NCBI GenBank assembly: GCA_903917305.1
Contig: CAIXAA010000891.1
Location: 1-12,132 of the forward strand
Length of the DNA stretch: 12,132 bases
Reading direction: 5' to 3'
From: an uncultured Myxococcales bacterium
GTDB taxonomy: Bacteria; Myxococcota_A; UBA9042
Shown: one piece after another, positions 1 to 7,705 of the stretch
Layout of the letters: every line of letters starts with the position of its first letter
Numbering within the stretch: the first letter of the stretch is position 1
The notes under the pieces: generated by a model
What the model saw: only the letters and a program-made list of their open reading frames with translations
Told to the model about the DNA's origin: nothing
Databases searched by the model: none
Translations under genes and position numbers: made by a program

Positions 1-28
1 CGCGGCGTAGCCAGCTACTCGGAAAGAC

Positions 29-1366
29 TCAGCTTCCGCCGCCGACCGGCAGCCACGGCCGCGTCAGGTTCTCGGGGCCGGCGTGCGCGGTGATGTGCAG
101 GTCGTCCTCGATGCGCACGCCACCCAGCTCCGCCAGGGCCGTGACGAGCGACCAGTCGATGCTGGGACCCTGCGGCCCCTGACGCAGCTGGTCCATCAGG
201 AAATCGACGAAGTAGATGCCCGGCTCGATGGTGAAGACCTGGCCCGGCGCGATGATCGACGTGTTGCGCAAATACGGGTTGTCCAGCCGCGGCTTGACCA
301 GCGCGCAGCCGACGTCGTGGCACTGCAGCCCCAGCGAATGCCCGAGGCCGTGCGGGAAGAAGGCGCGGCTCACGACGCGCGCCGCGTCCGGGTCCAGCGG
401 CTGCCGCACGATGCGGACTTCCTGCAGGATGTCGATGACCTGGCGGTGCGCCTCCTCGTGCAGCTCCTCGTAGGGCAGATCCACCTTTGCCGCGGCGCAC
501 AGCCGCAGCTGCATCGCCTCCACGCCGGCCACCAGGTGCCCGAAGGCCGACGCCGTCGCGCCCGTGCCGCGCAGCCAGGTCCGCGTGATGTCCGAGGCGT
601 AGCCCTGGAATGTCGCCCCGGCGTCGACCAGCAGCGATTGCACGTCCTTGGGCGCCGCGCGCTTGCCGTAGTGGATGTGGTGCAAGGTCGCGGCGTTGTG
701 GCCGAGCGCCACGATGTTCTTGTAGGGCGTCTCGGAGTCGTCCTGCCGCGTCGCTTCCAGGTAGCGCAAATGCAGCGTCAATTCGGGGAGATCCCCCGTG
801 CGGAACGCCGCCCGCAGCGCCTCGTGCCCCGCCGCCGCCAGCCGGTTCGCCTCCGCCAGGCACGCGACCTCGTACGGCGTCTTGTGCACGCGCAGCCGGT
901 CCAGCCGGCCGATGAGGTGCGCGTAATTGTAGCGATCCGCGCCCAGCCCCCAGCGCACGCCCAGCGCCGGTTCATCGCCGACAAAGCCGATGCGCCCCGG
1001 CGGCACATGCGGGCGCAGGTCATCGATTTGCGGCAGTTCCTCGATGTCCAGGCACGCGTCGAAGTAGCGCTGTTCCGGCTCCGCCGGCCGCTCCCAATAG
1101 CTCTGCGTCTTGCGCCACAGCAGCTTGGGCTTCTTGCCGGGCGCGACGACCAGCGCGCAGTCCGCCTCCTTGAGCGGCAGCCAGTGCTGGAAGTGCGGCG
1201 TCGGGCGCAGCGGCCAGTCCTGATCATCGAACTCCGAGCGCTTCTTGAGCGATCCGGAGTGCAGCACCACCGCGTCCAGGCCCAGCTCCGCCAGGATCGG
1301 CTCGTAGCGGCGCTGCAACTCGGCGACGTGATCGCGGTACAGATCGGGCAACAGATCGAGATCCAT
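29..1366 (-). CDS. pepQ: Xaa-Pro dipeptidase (prolidase), M24 family, PepQ type
   Basis: A 445-residue cytoplasmic metallopeptidase predicted to hydrolyse Xaa-Pro dipeptides. Length and C-terminal order match E. coli PepQ (about 443 residues). Residues 1-160 form the M24 N-terminal domain; the pita-bread catalytic domain follows from about 165. All five expected dinuclear-metal ligands are visible: D248 (VDAG), D259 (ASDITRTW), H339 (FFPHGLGHSLG), E381 (TIEPGIYF) and E420 (GGVRIEDD). There is no signal peptide. The ATG at 1366 is chosen because GGAGAG lies about 8 bases upstream and the protein then begins like PepQ. The open frame continues far upstream, but there it is antisense to the PFK-2 gene. 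It is divergent from the PFK-2/FBPase-2 gene with 144 bases between. Family assignment is firm. Some PepQ enzymes also hydrolyse organophosphates, which cannot be judged here. Confidence 0.95.
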   Translation of the reverse strand: MDLDLLPDLYRDHVAELQRRYEPILAELGLDAVVLHSGSLKKRSEFDDQDWPLRPTPHFQHWLPLKEADCALVVAPGKKPKLLWRKTQSYWERPAEPEQRYFDACLDIEELPQIDDLRPHVPPGRIGFVGDEPALGVRWGLGADRYNYAHLIGRLDRLRVHKTPYEVACLAEANRLAAAGHEALRAAFRTGDLPELTLHLRYLEATRQDDSETPYKNIVALGHNAATLHHIHYGKRAAPKDVQSLLVDAGATFQGYASDITRTWLRGTGATASAFGHLVAGVEAMQLRLCAAAKVDLPYEELHEEAHRQVIDILQEVRIVRQPLDPDAARVVSRAFFPHGLGHSLGLQCHDVGCALVKPRLDNPYLRNTSIIAPGQVFTIEPGIYFVDFLMDQLRQGPQGPSIDWSLVTALAELGGVRIEDDLHITAHAGPENLTRPWLPVGGGS

Positions 1367-1510
1367 GGTGCATCTCTCCAGTGGCTGCAGGTTCGCTTCC
1401 GCTTGTGCACCGTTCGCGAGGGACATGCAAGCGCGCCGCTGCCGCTTCCGTTTCCGCCTCGCCTTTGCCATTCTGGGCGCGCGCCGCAGCTGGCGCGCAA
1501 GGACGTGCAC
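1367..1510. other. Divergent intergenic region between pepQ and the PFK-2/FBPase-2 gene
   Basis: These 144 bases must hold the start signals of both flanking genes. I see ribosome binding sites on both sides: GGAGAG reading left for pepQ, and AAGGA at 1499-1503 reading right. There is also a GC-rich inverted repeat at 1479-1498. No convincing -35/-10 pair stands out on either strand. The best minus-strand candidate, TTGCAT with CACAAG after 17 bases, is too weak to call. Confidence 0.5.
1479..1498. repeat. 7-bp perfect inverted repeat next to a Shine-Dalgarno site
   Basis: GCGCGCC (1479-1485) and GGCGCGC (1492-1498) are perfect complements separated by GCAGCT. In mRNA they would form a very GC-rich stem ending one base before the AAGGA ribosome binding site (1499-1503) of the PFK-2/FBPase-2 gene. 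It could modulate translation start or bind a regulator. In DNA this GC-rich, such a repeat can also arise by chance. Confidence 0.4.
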
Positions 1511-2740
1511 ATGGAGTCGATGGGTCCCCTCAGCCCCGATACGGTGCGGCTGGTCATCGTGCTGGTCGGCCTGCCGGCGCGCGGCAAGACGTACATCGGT
1601 CGCAAGATCCGGCGCTTCTTGACGTGGCTGGGCTATCGCGCCCGCTCCTTCAACATCGGCGACTACCGGCGCCAGCGCCTGGGCTACCACCACCGCCACG
1701 ACTTCTTCGATCCCAACAACGTCGCGGGTGCCCGCGCGCGCCAGGAAATGGCGACCGCGGCCCTGGACGACCTGATCGAGTGGATGAAGGACGGCGGCGG
1801 TGTCGGCATCTACGACGCCACCAACACCACGGTGGAGCGGCGGCGGCACGTCTTCGAGCGCTGCACGGCGGCGGGGCTGCAGGTCGTCTTCATCGAGTCG
1901 GTCTGCGAGGATCCGGCGATTATCGAAGCCAACATCCGCGAGACCAAGCTGAGCTCGCCGGACTACGTCGGCATGGATCCGGACGAGGCTGTGGCCGATT
2001 TCCGTGCGCGCATCGAGCATTACACGCGCGTCTACGAGCCGATCCAGGAGGAGGAGTGCAGCTACATCCGCCTCATCGACGTCGGCCGCGTCATCGTGAT
2101 GCACCGCATCCAGGGCTACCTGCCTGGCAAGCTCGTGTTCTACCTCATGAATCTCCACCTGGTGCGCCGGCCGATCTGGCTGACGCGGCACGGCGAGAGC
2201 GAGTTCAACGTGGTCGGGCGCATCGGCGGCGACACCGGGCTGACGGCGCAGGGCGAGAAGTACGCGCAAGCCTTGGCGGAGTTCGTGCGCGACCACGCGG
2301 ACCAGCCGCCGGTGGTGTGGACGAGCACGCTGCGGCGCACCATCGAGACCACCGCGCAGCTCGGCGTGCCGTCGCTGCAGTGGCGCGCGCTCGACGAGAT
2401 CGACGCCGGCATCTGCGATGGCATGACCTACGCGGAGATTGCAGAGCAAATGCCCGACGAGTACCGGGCGCGCAGCGCGGACAAGCTGCACTACCGCTAC
2501 CCGCGCGGCGAGAGCTACCAGGACGTGATCGCGCGGCTGGAGCCGGTGATCATCGAGCTGGAGCGGCAGCGGTCGCCCGTGCTGGTCGTCGCGCACCAGG
2601 CGGTGCTGCGCGCGTTATACGCGTATTTCATGGACAAGGAGCCGGAGCAGTGCCTGCGCATGGCCGTCCCTCTCGGCACCGTCGTGGAGCTGCGCCCGGG
2701 GCCGTACGCCTTCCACGAGCGGCGTTTCGCCTTGATGTAA
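1511..2740 (+). CDS. Bifunctional 6-phosphofructo-2-kinase / fructose-2,6-bisphosphatase
   Basis: A 409-residue cytoplasmic protein that aligns with animal PFKFB enzymes over their whole catalytic core. Kinase domain (about 12-215): Walker A GLPARGKT at 20-27, FNIGDYRR at 47-54, DATNTT at 102-107 (the Asp position of the catalytic D130 in the rat liver enzyme), and KLSSPDY from K146. Phosphatase domain (about 220-405), histidine phosphatase fold: RHGESEFN with phospho-acceptor H227, TLRRTIET with R276, acid E296 in LDEIDAG, YRYPRGESY at 328-336, and H362 in AHQAV. Expected roles are synthesis of fructose-2,6-bisphosphate from fructose-6-phosphate and ATP, and its hydrolysis. The N- and C-terminal regulatory tails of mammalian isoforms, including the PKA-site region, are absent. 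ATG 1511 follows AAGGA with 7 bases between; ATG 1520 is an alternative. The family is characteristic of eukaryotes (PFKFB) and sporadic in bacteria. Net activity cannot be predicted. Confidence 0.95.
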   Translation: MESMGPLSPDTVRLVIVLVGLPARGKTYIGRKIRRFLTWLGYRARSFNIGDYRRQRLGYHHRHDFFDPNNVAGARARQEMATAALDDLIEWMKDGGGVGIYDATNTTVERRRHVFERCTAAGLQVVFIESVCEDPAIIEANIRETKLSSPDYVGMDPDEAVADFRARIEHYTRVYEPIQEEECSYIRLIDVGRVIVMHRIQGYLPGKLVFYLMNLHLVRRPIWLTRHGESEFNVVGRIGGDTGLTAQGEKYAQALAEFVRDHADQPPVVWTSTLRRTIETTAQLGVPSLQWRALDEIDAGICDGMTYAEIAEQMPDEYRARSADKLHYRYPRGESYQDVIARLEPVIIELERQRSPVLVVAHQAVLRALYAYFMDKEPEQCLRMAVPLGTVVELRPGPYAFHERRFALM

Positions 2741-2743
2741 CGG

Positions 2744-3385
2744 CTACTTCTGCGGCGGCCGGTGCTCGATGCGGCTGAGCAGCCACTCGTCGCCGCGCAG
2801 CGTCCACTCCAAGCGCCAGACCGGCTCGGTGCGGTCGTTGTGCAGGTGCGGATGGCGCAAGGTCACGACGACGCGATCCGTCACACCTTCGGGATGTTCC
2901 AGGTGGATGCCGCTGGAGCGCGCGTGCCCGAGCCCCAGCGGGTCATCGATGCGGTCGAGCCAGGACGTCCAATCCAGCAGCCACTGGTCAATCTGCTGAT
3001 CGCGCGCCGCGTGCTGCTGCGGATCGGCCCACAGGTCGGCCCAGCGCGGCCCGAGCGGCTCGCCGTCGACGACGAGCAGGGACCATTCGAACAGCGGCCG
3101 CAGCGCCGCCACGCGGTCCTGGTGCTGCAGCTGGGTGAGGAAGAAGCTGACGGCGGCTTCGGGCGTCGAGCAGTTCAGGGCGCAGCCGCCGATGACGGGC
3201 GGGCGCGGCGTGCGGCGTTCGCTTTGCTTGCCAAGTCCAGGGGTTGCTTCATCCGGGGCCGGAGCTCGAACCGGAGCCGGGACCGGAGCCGGAGCCCGAA
3301 CCGGAGCCGGAGCCAGCGCCGGCACCGGATCGCGCCGGCAGGATGCCAACGCCACGACAGCAAACGCCAGGAATAACCGCTTCAT
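2744..3385 (-). CDS. Small lipoprotein with Ala/Pro linker, function unknown
   Basis: A 213-residue predicted lipoprotein. The signal peptide MKRLFLAFAVVALASC has a good lipobox (LASC, lipidated C16). Residues 19-45 are an Ala/Pro-rich spacer with repeated PAPVRAPAP units. From about 66 a folded domain begins with a Cys pair (C68, C72) and then STPEAAVSFF. It ends in a Trp-rich, beta-like stretch (WRLEWTLRGDEWLLSRIEHR). That layout, an early helix opening TPEAAV and a terminal strand pair, recalls NTF2-like/DUF4878 lipoproteins, but this is a guess from pattern. The ATG at 3385 overlaps the TGA of the HD-GYP gene by 4 bases (ATGA), which fixes the start and implies translational coupling. It converges on the PFK-2/FBPase-2 gene with 3 bases between stops. 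No specific function can be assigned. Confidence 0.85.
   Translation of the reverse strand: MKRLFLAFAVVALASCRRDPVPALAPAPVRAPAPVPAPVRAPAPDEATPGLGKQSERRTPRPPVIGGCALNCSTPEAAVSFFLTQLQHQDRVAALRPLFEWSLLVVDGEPLGPRWADLWADPQQHAARDQQIDQWLLDWTSWLDRIDDPLGLGHARSSGIHLEHPEGVTDRVVVTLRHPHLHNDRTEPVWRLEWTLRGDEWLLSRIEHRPPQK
3254..3328 (-). repeat. Ala/Pro-coding low-complexity repeat within a lipoprotein gene
   Basis: Imperfect tandem units built on GGCTCCGGTTCG-like hexamers encode residues 20-44 of the lipoprotein (PAPVRAPAP repeats), a likely flexible tether between the lipid anchor and the folded domain. Nineteen bases (3289-3307, minus strand) are identical to 9435-9453 in the plus-strand lipoprotein gene further right. 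Confidence 0.7.
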
Positions 3386-4941
3386 CCGTGGTGCGAGCCG
3401 TTCTCGTAGAGGTACGCCGCCCGCACTTCCAGCAGCCGGTCGAGGCACTGCTCGAAGCCCGCCACCACGCGCGGGTCGAAGTGCAGCCCTCGCTCCTTCT
3501 GGATGTGCGTCACCGCGTCGTCCACGCTCCACGCGTCCTTGTACACGCGCGGCGTCGTCAGCGCGTCGAACACGTCGGCCAGCGCGACCACGCGCCCAAC
3601 CAGCGGAATGTCCTCGCCTTTCAAGCCGCGCGGGTAGCCCGTGCCGTCCCAGCGCTCGTGGTGCGACAGCGCGATCTGCTCGGCCATCTGCAGCAGCTTG
3701 GCGCGCGAGCCGGCGAGGATGCGCGCGCCGATCAGCGGGTGCTCCTTCATGTGCTCGTATTCCTCTGTCGTCAGGCGGCCTTGCTTGAGGAGCACCGAGT
3801 CGCGGATGCCGATCTTGCCGACGTCGTGCATCGGCGCCGCCAGCTTGATCAGCGCCTGATCCTCAGCAGTCATGCCGATCTGGCGCGACAGCACCTGGGC
3901 GTAGCTCGACATGCGGTCGACGTGCTCGCCGGTGTCGCCGTCGCGGTACTCCGCCGCGCGCGCCAGCCGCATCACGGTGTCGCGGCTGCCTTCCAAAAGC
4001 TGAGCATTCACGGCGCGCAAGCGCTCGAGCGCGGTGGTCAGATCCGCCGTGCGCGCCTCGACCATCTCCTCCAGGCGCCGGTTCGAGGCGTGCAGCTGGA
4101 TCTCGGTCGACACGCGCTCCGCCGCGACGCGCAAGACGCGCAGGTTGGCGCCGCTCGGCACTTCGCCCTGGCCCCAAGCGTGCAGGACGCCGAGCACTTC
4201 GCCGTTCTGGCTGCGCAGCGGCACGCCGACGTAGGGCAGGGTCGCCGGGCTCTCGCCCGCCAGCACGCCATCGGCCTCGCCGACCAGCAGCATCTCACCG
4301 CGCGCCACCAACTCCGCATGGCGGCGGTCGATCAGCGATTGACCAGAGCCGCCGTTCTTCTTGTGCGTCTCCGCGGCCAGGCGCGGCTGGCTCGCCGGCC
4401 CGAGCGTGACGACGACGTGCGCCAGACCCGTCCACTCCGACACGCGTCCGGCCAGCGCCACCAGCACCTCGTCCGTCGTGGCGTAAGCTTTCGAAAACGT
4501 GGACAGTTCGAACAGGGCGTTGAGGATGTCGCGGTCGCGCAGTGCCTGCGCCGTGAGCCGGTGCACGCGGATGAGCGCGCGGATGCGCACGTGCAAGTCC
4601 AGGCCTTCGAATGGCTTGTCGATCAGATCGTCGGCGTGGGTCGTCTGCCACATCTGCTCGCGCAGCGAGTCGTCGACGCGCGCCATGAGCAGGATCTGCG
4701 GCCGCGCGGCGAGGCTGCGCACCGTGGCCAGCGTCGCGCCGAGCTTGCCGGTGTCGCGGCTGATGGCGGAATCACCATCGAGAATCAGCAGTTCCGGGCG
4801 GAGATCCGCGAGGCGCGCGCCCAGCTCCTCCGTGCTCGCCACGTGCAGCAACAGGTGGCCCAAGGGCTGGACGACCGCTGCGATCGCTTGCAGCGCTTCG
4901 TCGTCCGTTCCCACCACGAGGATGCGCGCCTGACCCGACAA
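3382..4941 (-). CDS. Response regulator with GAF-like and HD-GYP domains (predicted c-di-GMP phosphodiesterase)
   Basis: A 519-residue cytoplasmic signalling protein. Receiver domain (about 5-128): ILVV start, acidic D13/D14, likely phospho-acceptor D55 (LLILD), and K109-P110 (LIDKPF). Residues 135-285 look like a GAF domain (GVPLRSQNGEVLGVLHAWG). A helical linker (284-325) joins it to the HD-GYP domain (about 320-515), which has H340, the HD pair H372-D373 in MHDVGKIGI, H401, HHERWDGTGYP at 427-437, and D456 in ALADVFDA. All hallmark residues are intact, so c-di-GMP hydrolysis is expected, controlled by phosphorylation from an unlinked histidine kinase. TTG 4941 is preferred: GGAGGT lies 5 bases upstream, and the protein then starts right at the receiver fold. 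An in-frame ATG at 5001 lacks a ribosome site and lies upstream of the predicted promoter. The downstream lipoprotein gene overlaps by 4 bases. Confidence 0.93.
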   Translation of the reverse strand: MSGQARILVVGTDDEALQAIAAVVQPLGHLLLHVASTEELGARLADLRPELLILDGDSAISRDTGKLGATLATVRSLAARPQILLMARVDDSLREQMWQTTHADDLIDKPFEGLDLHVRIRALIRVHRLTAQALRDRDILNALFELSTFSKAYATTDEVLVALAGRVSEWTGLAHVVVTLGPASQPRLAAETHKKNGGSGQSLIDRRHAELVARGEMLLVGEADGVLAGESPATLPYVGVPLRSQNGEVLGVLHAWGQGEVPSGANLRVLRVAAERVSTEIQLHASNRRLEEMVEARTADLTTALERLRAVNAQLLEGSRDTVMRLARAAEYRDGDTGEHVDRMSSYAQVLSRQIGMTAEDQALIKLAAPMHDVGKIGIRDSVLLKQGRLTTEEYEHMKEHPLIGARILAGSRAKLLQMAEQIALSHHERWDGTGYPRGLKGEDIPLVGRVVALADVFDALTTPRVYKDAWSVDDAVTHIQKERGLHFDPRVVAGFEQCLDRLLEVRAAYLYENGSHHG

Positions 4942-4946
4942 CCTGG

Positions 4947-4952
4947 ACCTCC
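4947..4952 (-). promoter_or_regulatory. Shine-Dalgarno site GGAGGT that selects a TTG start
   Basis: On the minus strand GGAGGT is followed by five bases and then TTG at 4941. It is the strongest ribosome site near the start of the HD-GYP gene and argues for the non-ATG start over the in-frame ATG at 5001. Confidence 0.75.
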
Positions 4953-4961
4953 GTGGTCGGG

Positions 4962-4989
4962 AGGATAGCTGAGGCGGCGCCGGGCGCAA
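4962..4989 (-). promoter_or_regulatory. Candidate sigma70-type promoter of the HD-GYP/lipoprotein pair
   Basis: On the minus strand TTGCGC (4989-4984) is followed after 16 bases by TATCCT (4967-4962). The -10 matches 4 of 6 consensus positions and the -35 only 3 of 6. Transcription would begin close to the GGAGGT site, leaving a short leader. This agrees with the TTG start at 4941 and would exclude the ATG at 5001. Prediction by eye only. Confidence 0.45.
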
Positions 4990-5004
4990 GCGCGCAGACA
5001 TGCA

Positions 5005-5033
5005 TTGGCGTCCGGTGCACCAGCGACTATGCT
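5005..5033 (+). promoter_or_regulatory. Candidate sigma70-type promoter of the M1 aminopeptidase operon
   Basis: TTGGCG (5005-5010), a 17-base spacer and TATGCT (5028-5033) precede the aminopeptidase ATG at 5057, predicting a leader of roughly 15-20 bases. It lies back-to-back with the HD-GYP promoter candidate; the two -35 boxes are 15 bases apart, so a regulator binding there could affect both units. The -35 match is modest. Confidence 0.45.
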
Positions 5034-5056
5034 TGCCGTCGATTCCCGGAGGTTCG

Positions 5057-7705
5057 ATGAGGCGTTTGCGTACGGTGGTCCTTGGCTTGGCGGCGGCGTG
5101 GCTCTGGCTCCTTCCGGCCGCGGTCCTGGGCCGCACGCCACCGGCTGCGGCGTGGCTGGACGAGAGCCTGCCGCTGCAGGAGCCCGCCGATCGCGCCATC
5201 GAGGGCCAGCACCTCGACCTGGACGTGGCGATCGACCTGGAGGCGGGCGCGGTGCGCGGGACGGCGATCTGGCAGGGCGTCGTGAAGCATCCGACCAGCG
5301 AGCTGGTGCTGCGCGCCGCGGAGCTGACGATCGACGCGGCGGAATGGCTCAAGGATGGCGCGGCTTCCCCGGCGACCTTTCGCAAGGACGGCGATCGGCT
5401 GCGCTTCCAACTGCCGCCGCGCGAACCGCCGGCGCCGTGGACCTTGAAGCTGCGCTACCATGCCACGCCGCGGCGCGGGCTGTACTTCGTGCGCCCGGAC
5501 GCCGACACGCCGCGCCGGCCGCTGCACGCCTTCACGCAAGGCGAGACGGCGGAGGCGCGCTACTGGCTGCCGTGCCTGGACGATCCGGACGCGCGCCAGA
5601 CCTGGACCGTGACGCTGACGGCCCCGGCGGCGTTGCGCGCGCTGTCGAACGGCCGCGAAGTCGGGCGCAAGGTCGCGGGATCGCTGGCGTCGACGACGTA
5701 CGAGATGGCGCGCCCGGAGCCGATCTACCTGCTGAGCGCCGTGATCGGGCCGTTTGTCGAGATTGCCCATCCGCATCAAGGGATTGCGCTGACCACCTAC
5801 ACGCTCCCGGCGCAGCGCGACGATGCGGCGCGCGCTTTTGCCCGCCTGCCGGCGATGGTGGACTTCTACGAGAAGCTGCTCGGCGTGCCGTTTCCGTTCG
5901 TGCGCTATGGTCAGGTGGCCGTGGACGAATTCGCCTTTGGCGGCATGGAGAACGCGGGCCTGACGACGCTGGCGCTGCGCGCGATTCCCGATGCGCGGGC
6001 GGAGCTGGATGGTCCCGCCGATGGCCTGCTGGCCCACGAGCTGGCGCACCAGTGGTTCGGCGACCTGGTCACGTGCCGCAGCTGGTCCGATGTCTGGCTG
6101 AACGAAGGTTTCGCGACGTATTTCCAGATGTTGTTCGAGGAGCACCAGCAAGGCGCGGACCGGCTCGACGAGGAGCTGGCCGACGCGCGCAAGTCCTACT
6201 TCGCGGAGGCGGCGGAGTACGAGCGGCCGCTGGTGGCGGAGCGCTACGCCGAGGCCGACGACCTCTTCGACCGCCACGCGTACCAGAAAGGCGCCTGGGT
6301 GCTGCACATGCTGCGCCGCTCCTTGGGCGATGCGCTGTTCTTTCGCGGTATTCGGCACTACCTCGAGACGCACGGCTCGGGCAGCGTGGAGACGGCGGAC
6401 CTGCGCCGGGCGCTGGAGGCGGTGTCGGGGCGCAGCCTGCGCGGCTTTTTCCGCCGCTGGCTGCTGCAGCCGGGGCACCCGCAGGTGACGGCAAACATCC
6501 GGCACGAAAACCAGATGTTGCGGATTACGTTCGAGCAGAAGCAGCGCGTCACGCCGCAGCAGCCGCTGTTCGATCTGCCGATTGCGCTGGCCGTGCGGCA
6601 GAAGGCCGAGGACGCGCCGCAGCGCGCGACGTTCCGGCTGGACGCGGCGCGCGGCGAGTGGACCTGGCCGTGCGCGGCGATGCCGGCGGTGATCGAGATC
6701 GACCCGGCGGCGGCGCTGCTGGCGGAGTGGACGGTGCAGGCGGACGCTGGCGTGCTGGCGGCGATGCGCGACCACGGCTCGACGGCGGACGTGCGGCTGC
6801 GGGCGGTGCGCGACGTGGCGCGCGATCAGCAGCTGCAGACCTCGAGCGACGCGCTGCTGCGCGCGCTGGCCCAGGATCCGGCGCGGCACGTGCGCGCGGA
6901 GGCGGCGACCTGGCTGGGGCGTGGCCAGCGGCAGGTGACGCGCGGCGGGTTGTTGAAAGCGCTGCAGAATGACGCAGAACCGATGGTGCGCTCGGCGGCG
7001 GCGGCGGCGCTGGGCGAGCTGCACGACGCGGAAGCCTGGCCGGAGCTGGACAAGGCGCTGCGCAAGGACCGCAGCCATGGCGTGCAGGTGGCGGCGCTGC
7101 GGGCGCTGGCGTCGATCGATCGCCAGCGGGCGCGGCCGGTGCTGGTGGAGGCGGCGGGCTGGCCGTCGCACAACCACATCGTCGAAGTGGCGGCGCTGTC
7201 GGCGCTGGGGCAGCTGGCCGATGCGCGCGATGTCGAGCTGCTGCGCAAGATGGTGGAGCCGGGGCACGACAAGGCGCTGCGCGAGGGCGCGGTGCTGGGG
7301 CTGGCGGCCTACGGCGTGCGCAGCGAGCCGGCGCGCGAAGGGATTCGCCTGACGCTGGAGGCGATGCTGCAGGAGCCGAGCCTGCGCATCCGCAGCGGCG
7401 CGGCGGCGGCGCTGGGCCAGCTGGGCGAGACGGCCTCGCGCCCGGCGCTGCTGGCGGCGGCGGCCCGCGAGATCCACGGCCATGCCGCGCAGGCCATGCG
7501 GCGGGCGGTGGACGCGCTCGGCAAGCGCCTGCCGGCCGAGGAGCGCATCAAGCGCCTGGAGGACGCCGTGTCGCAGCTGCACCGCGACGCCAAGCCGGGT
7601 GAGCGGCGCGATGGCGGCGGCGACCATTCGCAGGGCGACCATTCCCACGACGACAAGGGGCAGCACGCGCCGCCGCGGCCGCAACTGTCGGAGCCTTGGC
7701 CGTAG
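5057..7705 (+). CDS. Exported M1-family zinc aminopeptidase with C-terminal HEAT repeats
   Basis: An 882-residue protein predicted to remove N-terminal amino acids from peptides outside the cytoplasm. Residues 1-25 form a signal peptide (MRRLRTV followed by a hydrophobic stretch). The M1 N-terminal beta domain spans about 45-245 and the thermolysin-like catalytic domain about 250-470. Visible motifs are GGMENAG at 295-301 (E298 contacts the substrate amino group), the zinc site HELAH at 327-331 with E350 in WLNEGFATYF, and Y409 in AYQKGA as the likely transition-state Tyr. A beta-sandwich segment follows (about 473-560). About 560-820 are HEAT-type helical repeats of the PBS-lyase kind (RAEAATWLG, RSAAAAALGEL, RSGAAAALGQLG). 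The tail (854-870) is His/Asp-rich. ATG 5057 follows GGAGG with 4 bases between. The stop abuts the next gene's ATG. Active site complete; natural substrate unknown. Confidence 0.93.
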   Translation: MRRLRTVVLGLAAAWLWLLPAAVLGRTPPAAAWLDESLPLQEPADRAIEGQHLDLDVAIDLEAGAVRGTAIWQGVVKHPTSELVLRAAELTIDAAEWLKDGAASPATFRKDGDRLRFQLPPREPPAPWTLKLRYHATPRRGLYFVRPDADTPRRPLHAFTQGETAEARYWLPCLDDPDARQTWTVTLTAPAALRALSNGREVGRKVAGSLASTTYEMARPEPIYLLSAVIGPFVEIAHPHQGIALTTYTLPAQRDDAARAFARLPAMVDFYEKLLGVPFPFVRYGQVAVDEFAFGGMENAGLTTLALRAIPDARAELDGPADGLLAHELAHQWFGDLVTCRSWSDVWLNEGFATYFQMLFEEHQQGADRLDEELADARKSYFAEAAEYERPLVAERYAEADDLFDRHAYQKGAWVLHMLRRSLGDALFFRGIRHYLETHGSGSVETADLRRALEAVSGRSLRGFFRRWLLQPGHPQVTANIRHENQMLRITFEQKQRVTPQQPLFDLPIALAVRQKAEDAPQRATFRLDAARGEWTWPCAAMPAVIEIDPAAALLAEWTVQADAGVLAAMRDHGSTADVRLRAVRDVARDQQLQTSSDALLRALAQDPARHVRAEAATWLGRGQRQVTRGGLLKALQNDAEPMVRSAAAAALGELHDAEAWPELDKALRKDRSHGVQVAALRALASIDRQRARPVLVEAAGWPSHNHIVEVAALSALGQLADARDVELLRKMVEPGHDKALREGAVLGLAAYGVRSEPAREGIRLTLEAMLQEPSLRIRSGAAAALGQLGETASRPALLAAAAREIHGHAAQAMRRAVDALGKRLPAEERIKRLEDAVSQLHRDAKPGERRDGGGDHSQGDHSHDDKGQHAPPRPQLSEPWP

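Noticed and set aside
83..1510. In-frame upstream extension of the PFK-2/FBPase-2 gene by 476 codons
   Set aside because: It runs antisense to pepQ, its composition is Arg/Gln-rich without domains, and the homologous part begins only after ATG 1511, which has its own ribosome site.
1367..2596. In-frame upstream extension of pepQ on the minus strand
   Set aside because: It is antisense to the PFK-2/FBPase-2 coding region. PepQ length and the GGAGAG site place the start at 1366.
3244..4968. Plus-strand open frame of 574 codons
   Set aside because: Antisense shadow of the HD-GYP gene and the lipoprotein; no domain, no ribosome site.
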